A stretch of 11,555 bases of DNA. Source: Acanthamoeba lenticulata. Lineage: Eukaryota; Discosea; Longamoebia; Acanthamoebidae. Positions 7,301 through 11,555 of this stretch are shown in pieces. Each line of letters opens with the position of its first letter. Position 1 is the first letter of the stretch. The position numbers were made by a program, and so were the translations under genes. The notes beneath the pieces are model-generated. The model had not been told where the DNA came from, did not search any database, and was given only the letters and a program-made list of their open reading frames with translations. Location of the stretch: assembly GCA_002179805.1 (NCBI GenBank), contig NAVB01004276.1, positions 1-11,555 on the forward strand, written 5' to 3'.

Positions 7301-9291
7301 TTATTCCTGCGATGACGATGTTGTTGATGGCAACAGGGGCGATGAAGGGGTAAAAGGTGGCGACGATGAGCCGTCGAGAGCAGAGGGATAGAAGGAAAGG
7401 ACGCGGACGATGCCGCAGGTCAGGCCCGTCACGAGGTGCTCGTCGTCGCACGCCATGAACTTGACCTCGTTCCACGGCTCCACCTGCTCCTGGCTGCACA
7501 CGAACTGCCGGTTGGTCGCCTCGCCGTCGAGCAGCATGCGCGTGTGCCAGAGGCTGACTCGGCCGCCGGCCTCGGCCGTGACAAAGTGGTCCAGCCCGCG
7601 GAAGCGGACGGCCGTGATGGCGTCCATTGACGGATGGAAGGCGCACACGCTGCCCACCGTGGTGCGCACGCGGTCCACCACGCGCCCGGCCGCCGCTGCG
7701 GTGGAGGTGGGCGAGCCTACGGGCCCGCCGACGCCGGCCGCGCGATAGCCGTCGACGTCCCACAAGAGGAGGTGGCCCATGCCCGAGCTGCTCGCGACGA
7801 CGTCGCGTCGTGGGTCGATCGCGACGGCGTGCACCCGCGAGCGTAGGCCGCGCGGGTAGGCGGCCGAACCAAGCGGCCCGCCGCCGCCGCTCCCGCCGGC
7901 GGCGCGTATGTCCCAGTAGAGGACGGTCCCATCCATGTCGCCGCTGGCGATGCGGCCGCCCTTGGAGGCGCGCGCCGCCGCGCAGACCAGTAGCTGCCGG
8001 TGGCCGCGGAGGCACATCACCCGCCCCACGCTTCGCGCATCGTACACCTTCATGCAGGCCGAGCGCGTGAGCGACGTGTTGATGCGGGAGGATGATGATG
8101 AAACGCACCTCGACGCGCTTGCCCGAGAGGGAGACGAAGAGGGGCGAGGCAGCGCCGCCGCTGACCTCAAAGGCCGCCACCCCGTTGGCGTCGGCCTCGG
8201 GGCAGCTCCGCACGCACACGCCGGCTTCGACGTCCCACAGGTGGAGGCCGCCGTCGCGGTGACCACAGGTCACGAGTGCCGCGTCGTCGATGAACGCCAG
8301 GCCCATCGGGCCGTCGTCATTGCCGCCGTCGGCCGCGCACGGCGGACCGATCTCGCGCAGCCGCGCGCCCGAGTGCAGGTCGTACAGAACGGCCGGCCCG
8401 CCGCTGTAGGTCGACACGCCCACGAGGGCCCGCCGCGGCCCGCCCGTAGGCCGGCTGTTCATGGCCATGTCCGACAGCGGCGCCGATGCCGAGAACTCGT
8501 GAGTCACAACATGCGCGCCGGCTTGCCAGTTGCGCTCTGTCCGCGCCCGCTGGCGCACGATCCATCGCCACGACACTGGCGGTGGCGGTCGTGCAGGCGA
8601 GCTCGAGTCCAGCGTCGCTGGTCGCAGCCAGGGCGAGGTGAAGCCGAGGGAGAGCGGCCACGCGCGGCGGTAGGCGGCGGCCCACACGCTCGAATCGCCG
8701 GACAGGGCGGCAAACGTGGAGTTGACCCGCGAGGCGCGGGCCAAATCGGGCGGATCCAAGCGGGCGAGCACGGCCAGCATGACCTCATGCGGCAGCGTCG
8801 CGAAGTAGCCCTGCTGTCCGGCCACCGCATCGAGCTCTTGACCATTGCGTTGCTTTTTACACAAAAGCAAAACGTGTAAGATGCAGATGGCAAAGGATTT
8901 GAGGAAGATGGAGGTGAGGGAAGGCATACAAGAAAGGCGCTGAGGGTGTCAAGACGCTGGCAGTCAAGCTTCAGGGCCTGTGAAAGAGCCTGCATGGCGG
9001 GAAGGCTGCAGGGGGCATACGATGCCACGCCCCACTTGACCAAGCACCTTGGCAGCAAAAAAGGTTAGTCTTTGAACAGCCACCAAGGCACAATGCAGGG
9101 TTGAGGTACTCTTGTAATCGATCAATTGTGTGTTGCAAGTTGTTCATGCTCCCCAGCACGGCTGCGACAGAGTATTCTGGCTCGCCGTCCACCTTGCCCA
9201 AGCACCATGGCGCCACCTTCTCAGAACCAGGCACTTCATGAAAGGGGATCTCCCTCTCGAACCCGCTCTGTCGGGGCAACCTCGCCTCCAT
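7301..9291 (-). CDS. F-box / WD40-repeat protein (4-exon model, ~582 aa)
   Basis: This is probably the substrate receptor of an SCF (Skp1-cullin-F-box) ubiquitin ligase: the F-box binds Skp1 and the WD40 propeller binds the target. My model joins 9291-9110, 9005-8930, 8852-8109 and 8047-7301, with frames consistent at every junction. The F-box spans about residues 103-150 (FATLPHEVMLAVLARL, then LARASRVNSTF and VWAAAYRRAW). At least six WD-type blades follow: VLYDLHSG, LHLWDVEAG, VEVYDARS, TVLYWDIRA, HLLLWDVDG and VSLWHTRM, with a last strand GIVRVLSF. The third blade crosses the 61-nt intron 8048-8108, whose removal restores it. The exon 1-2 junction is the least sure; starting at an internal methionine in exon 2 or 3 would still keep the F-box. 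The tail is Ser/Pro-rich and ends SSQE. The domain call is firm; the target is unknown. Confidence 0.85.
8048..8108 (-). other. Intron of the F-box/WD40 gene (61 nt)
   Basis: The donor is GTGCGT, the same hexamer as in several SNF2-gene introns, and the acceptor is GAAG. Removal joins GKRVE to VYDARS in phase 0, completing a WD40 blade. Without splicing the frame runs on into unrelated Arg/Pro-rich sequence, which is why the propeller appears split between two frames. Confidence 0.85.
8853..8929 (-). other. Probable intron before the F-box exon (77 nt)
   Basis: The donor GTATGC and the acceptor AAAAAG enclose a pyrimidine-rich interior. Splicing is phase 0 and joins a helical-looking segment (QALKLDCQRLDTLSAFL) to QRNGQELDAVAG just upstream of the F-box. 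The intron between exons 1 and 2 (9006-9109) is a weaker prediction. Confidence 0.65.
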
Positions 9292-9536
9292 CAACGAGCG
9301 AGTGGGCTGTGGGTTTTTATTTACTTGGATTTTCTTCTCGCTTGAGTTTCGCCACTTATTTTCGAAACAGAGTCGAAACGCTGCCTTTCATCGGCGAAAC
9401 GTTCGGCGACACCGACCGGTCCAAGCAAATCGTCTTGGTGGGACGTCGAGGGGAGTGATTTCGACGTTCGTTACCTTGCCTGAGGAGCCTCTTCCATGTT
9501 GCTGCCCAATTGATAGAGTACGAACGAATTTTCAAA
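9292..9536. promoter_or_regulatory. Short divergent promoter region (F-box/WD40 and NAD kinase genes)
   Basis: The two predicted start codons are 245 bases apart and point away from each other, so this stretch should hold both promoters and 5' UTRs. It includes an AT-rich patch around 9315-9365. I cannot define transcription starts or factor sites. No RNA gene or repeat was seen. Confidence 0.45.
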
Positions 9537-11555
9537 ATGGACACTTCTCAATTGAATCAAACGCACAACGTGAGCCACAATTGCCTGGCCCAATTTCGAG
9601 CACGAAAGGACGAGGGCCGATCTCGACGAATCTTGGTCAGATGGAACCCTGCCGGCTCGAATACGAGCGATGCTGCCATGTGTCTCGAGCAATCGTTCAG
9701 GCTCGTTGAAGGCTACACATTCGGCCTCTTGCTGCGTGACGCCCTTGCACACTTTGGCCTTCCGGCATCTCCATTTGTTGGCGCCACAACAACAGTGCAG
9801 CCGTCGGCCACCCGAGCTGTCGACGAGGCGGCGCTGCACAGCCAGCAGACCGTCGCTCTGCCGCGCTTCGAGCTGCGTGACGTCGGCGGCAGCGTGTGGC
9901 CACCACTTGCCCGCATCGAGGACGAGATCATGGAGGACGACTTCCCCTCTTCATTGACAAGTCACGACCAACATCAACACGACGTGTGGCCCGTCGTGTC
10001 CCTGGTCGAGGCCGAGCAGAACATGTGGCACCTGAGTCGACGTTCTCTCACCAAAGCCAGCAAGAAGAAGGTACGCCTCTTTCTACTCAAGAAGAAGACA
10101 AAGGTCACTCATCGTCCAACACTCGGGCAGAGCCACGAGCCGCGGTCTTGTGGCGAGGACGGCGCCACGGCAACGGCAGACAGGAAGAAGAAGAGCAGCA
10201 GCAAGGTGCGGCGGGCCCACAGCGAGACGCCCGTCTCGGGGTCCTCGACCATCACGACTTCGACTTCCTCCTCGCCCTTTCCCCCACTCGCACTCCCTCC
10301 ATCAGCTTCAGTTCCATCATCATCTTCTTCCTCTTCGGCGTCCTCTCCCCGATCCTCTGCCCCTTCGACGGTGATCATCAAGCGGCTCCACAGCAGCGAG
10401 CTCGCACATGCCGAATCATCCTCGACCTCCTCTTCTTCATCGTCTTCTTCAACAGCGTCAGGGCTGCAGCTCGACTTGGAGCCCGTGAAGAGCGCCCGCG
10501 CGCGCAAGGATCAGGTTGGCGGCACTTCATCGACCTCGATCTCGCCGTCATCATCAGGCGAGGTCTCGCCCACGGAGAACGGCGGCAGCGGCAGCGCTCG
10601 CACCAGCCCGCGCAAGCGCGACTTCCCAACGACGTCGACGGCGACGGCGACGCTGACGAGCCCGCATCGGCGCAGTCCGATGAGCTCATCCCGCGAGGCC
10701 GACGAAACGACGACAACGTCATCGTCATCAACAGAGCCGCTGGCCGATGGGACGGAAAAGCCCGCGACGAAGAAGGCCGGCGTGAAGCAGGTCTACGCCG
10801 AGATCAGCCGCGGCGTGCGGACCCACCTGCGCGCCGCTTCCGACTCGCTCCACTCAGATCGCGACGACGCCGCCACCACGAAGAAGTCTGAGGCCAAGCA
10901 GGAGAAAAGCGAAAAGAACGAAAAGAATGAAAAGAATGTCATCGCTCGCCTCTTCAGCAGCGAGCGACGAGACAAGGCCGGCCACGCTGGCGATGACGCC
11001 AAGCCAACTCGCGAGCAGCAGCTCAAGCGGAGCACCAGCGGTGGCTCCGCTGCAGCCAAGGCCCCAGACGAGGTCGAGATCCAGATCACCAGCCCGCCGG
11101 CGCCCGCCGCGGCCGGCCCGTTGGCCGCCTGCCACTTGATCGCGGCCTCGACCACGACTGCGCCGATGGCCATGACGACAACAAAGGCGGCCACAACGTG
11201 CATGCTGAAGGCTGCGCCCACCACGCCGATGAACAGTCCCGCATCGGCGTCGCCGCTGGCCATGCACAAGAGCGGGATCCGGCTCGTCAAAGTCGATTCG
11301 GAGCACTGCATCAACCTGCCGCTCGTCAACTCAGAGATCATCGCCCAGCGCACCTCCTCCAAAGCCGTACGTCGCGCGTCTTTTAAGCATTTATTGATTT
11401 CTCACGCACCGTTCTCGAACAGACAAAGTTGCTGTGGGAGAAGCCGCCAAGCGTGGTGCTGATCATCAAGAAGCCGCGCGACCCAGTCATCACCCTCCAG
11501 CTCTGTGCCGTCGCTGAGTACGATGAGCACCAAACTCGCTCTTGATCTGATTATT
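9537..11555 (+). CDS. NAD kinase with a long N-terminal extension (5' part; continues past the window)
   Basis: NAD kinase phosphorylates NAD to NADP with ATP. After about 590 residues of extension, the exon from 11423 reads LLWEKPPSVVLIIKKPRDP, then VITLQLCAVAE. This is the opening of the animal/plant NAD kinase domain, where a W-x-x-P-P-x-x-V-L-I-x-x-K strand is characteristic. The catalytic GGDG motif would lie past the right edge. The intron 11367-11422 is clear; 10071-10130 is a probable intron; a further GTACGA donor at 11518 probably ends the last visible exon. I chose the ATG at 9537 (context CAAAATGG) because the strand RILVRW upstream of the other candidate (9678) looks part of a folded domain. 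That first domain (about residues 27-150) may be ubiquitin-like. The middle is Ser/Thr-rich, with runs of Ser and a Lys/Glu-rich patch (SEKNEKNEKN). Confidence 0.8.
10071..10130 (+). other. Probable 60-nt intron without an in-frame stop in the NAD kinase gene
   Basis: The donor GTACGC and the acceptor GGGCAG are 60 bases apart. The stretch is a multiple of three and contains no stop in the coding frame, so retention would add 20 residues (VRLFLL...) instead of breaking the protein. The donor matches the local consensus and the length matches neighbouring introns, so I favour splicing. Confidence 0.6.
11367..11422 (+). other. Intron before the NAD kinase domain (56 nt)
   Basis: The donor is GTACGT, the interior is T-rich (TTTTAAGCATTTATTGATTT), and the acceptor is AACAG. 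Splicing joins TSSKA to TKLLWEKPP in phase 0, bringing the kinase domain into frame. Without it the frame ends in an unrelated Cys/Arg-rich tail at 11462. Confidence 0.88.

Noticed and set aside
8109..8266. Apparent frameshift in the F-box/WD40 gene
   Set aside because: The break coincides with a clean GTGCGT...AG intron of 61 nt that restores the blade GKRVE-VYDARS, so no frameshift or pseudogene is needed.
7935..8879. 314-codon plus-strand frame antisense to the F-box/WD40 gene
   Set aside because: GC-rich exon DNA leaves long antisense frames open. The protein is Arg/Ala/His-rich with no motif, while the minus strand gives a clear F-box and WD40 blades.
9126..9458. Plus-strand 110-codon frame near the divergent promoter
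   Set aside because: It overlaps exon 1 of the F-box gene in antisense, has no motif, and changes composition midway.
9896..10891. 331-codon plus-strand frame overlapping the NAD kinase extension
   Set aside because: It is an alternative frame of the Ser-rich coding region, Arg-rich and without domains. The other frame stays open through the splice junction into the kinase domain.

Overview
This window reads as nuclear DNA of a free-living protist, most likely an amoebozoan close to Acanthamoeba. The exons are GC-rich. The introns are very short (about 59-104 nt), T-rich and GT-AG, and they interrupt conserved domains. The gene products are eukaryotic: a SNF2-RING ATPase, an F-box/WD40 protein and an animal/plant-type NAD kinase. 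I see no operons, ribosome-binding sites, insertion sequences, CRISPR array, tRNA or rRNA. The organism call is inference from gene structure and composition.

Layout from left to right. (1) Positions 1-197, minus strand: the 5' end of a small membrane-protein gene that runs off the left edge. (2) 198-892: a divergent intergenic/5' UTR region. (3) 893-7174, plus strand: the main gene, which I spliced by hand into about 23 exons giving about 1,524 residues. It encodes a SHPRH/Rad5-like SNF2 ATPase. In order it has an N-terminal charged tail, a possible RanBP2-like zinc finger, the first helicase lobe (motifs GLGKT and DEGH), a coiled coil, a C3HC4 RING finger, the second helicase lobe (motif QAIGRAHRQGQ), then a poly-Ser/acidic tail with three SAP-like helical modules. 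(4) 7175-7300: a tail-to-tail gap with an AATAAA signal. (5) 7301-9291, minus strand: an F-box/WD40-repeat gene of about four exons. (6) 9292-9536: a short divergent promoter region. (7) 9537 to the right edge, plus strand: the 5' part of a NAD kinase gene with an unusually long N-terminal extension. Only the start of the kinase domain is inside the window.

The genes do not form an obvious pathway. The SNF2-RING protein should act on chromatin or DNA-damage bypass with ubiquitin ligase activity. The F-box protein should be a substrate receptor of an SCF ubiquitin ligase. The NAD kinase makes NADP. The two ubiquitin-linked genes are convergent neighbours, which is not evidence of a joint function. 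I found no convincing new multi-gene system. The points most worth a second look are the three SAP-like modules on a SHPRH-like core, the long NAD kinase extension, an in-frame stop-free 60-nt intron, tandem splice acceptors, and a GTRCG donor preference.
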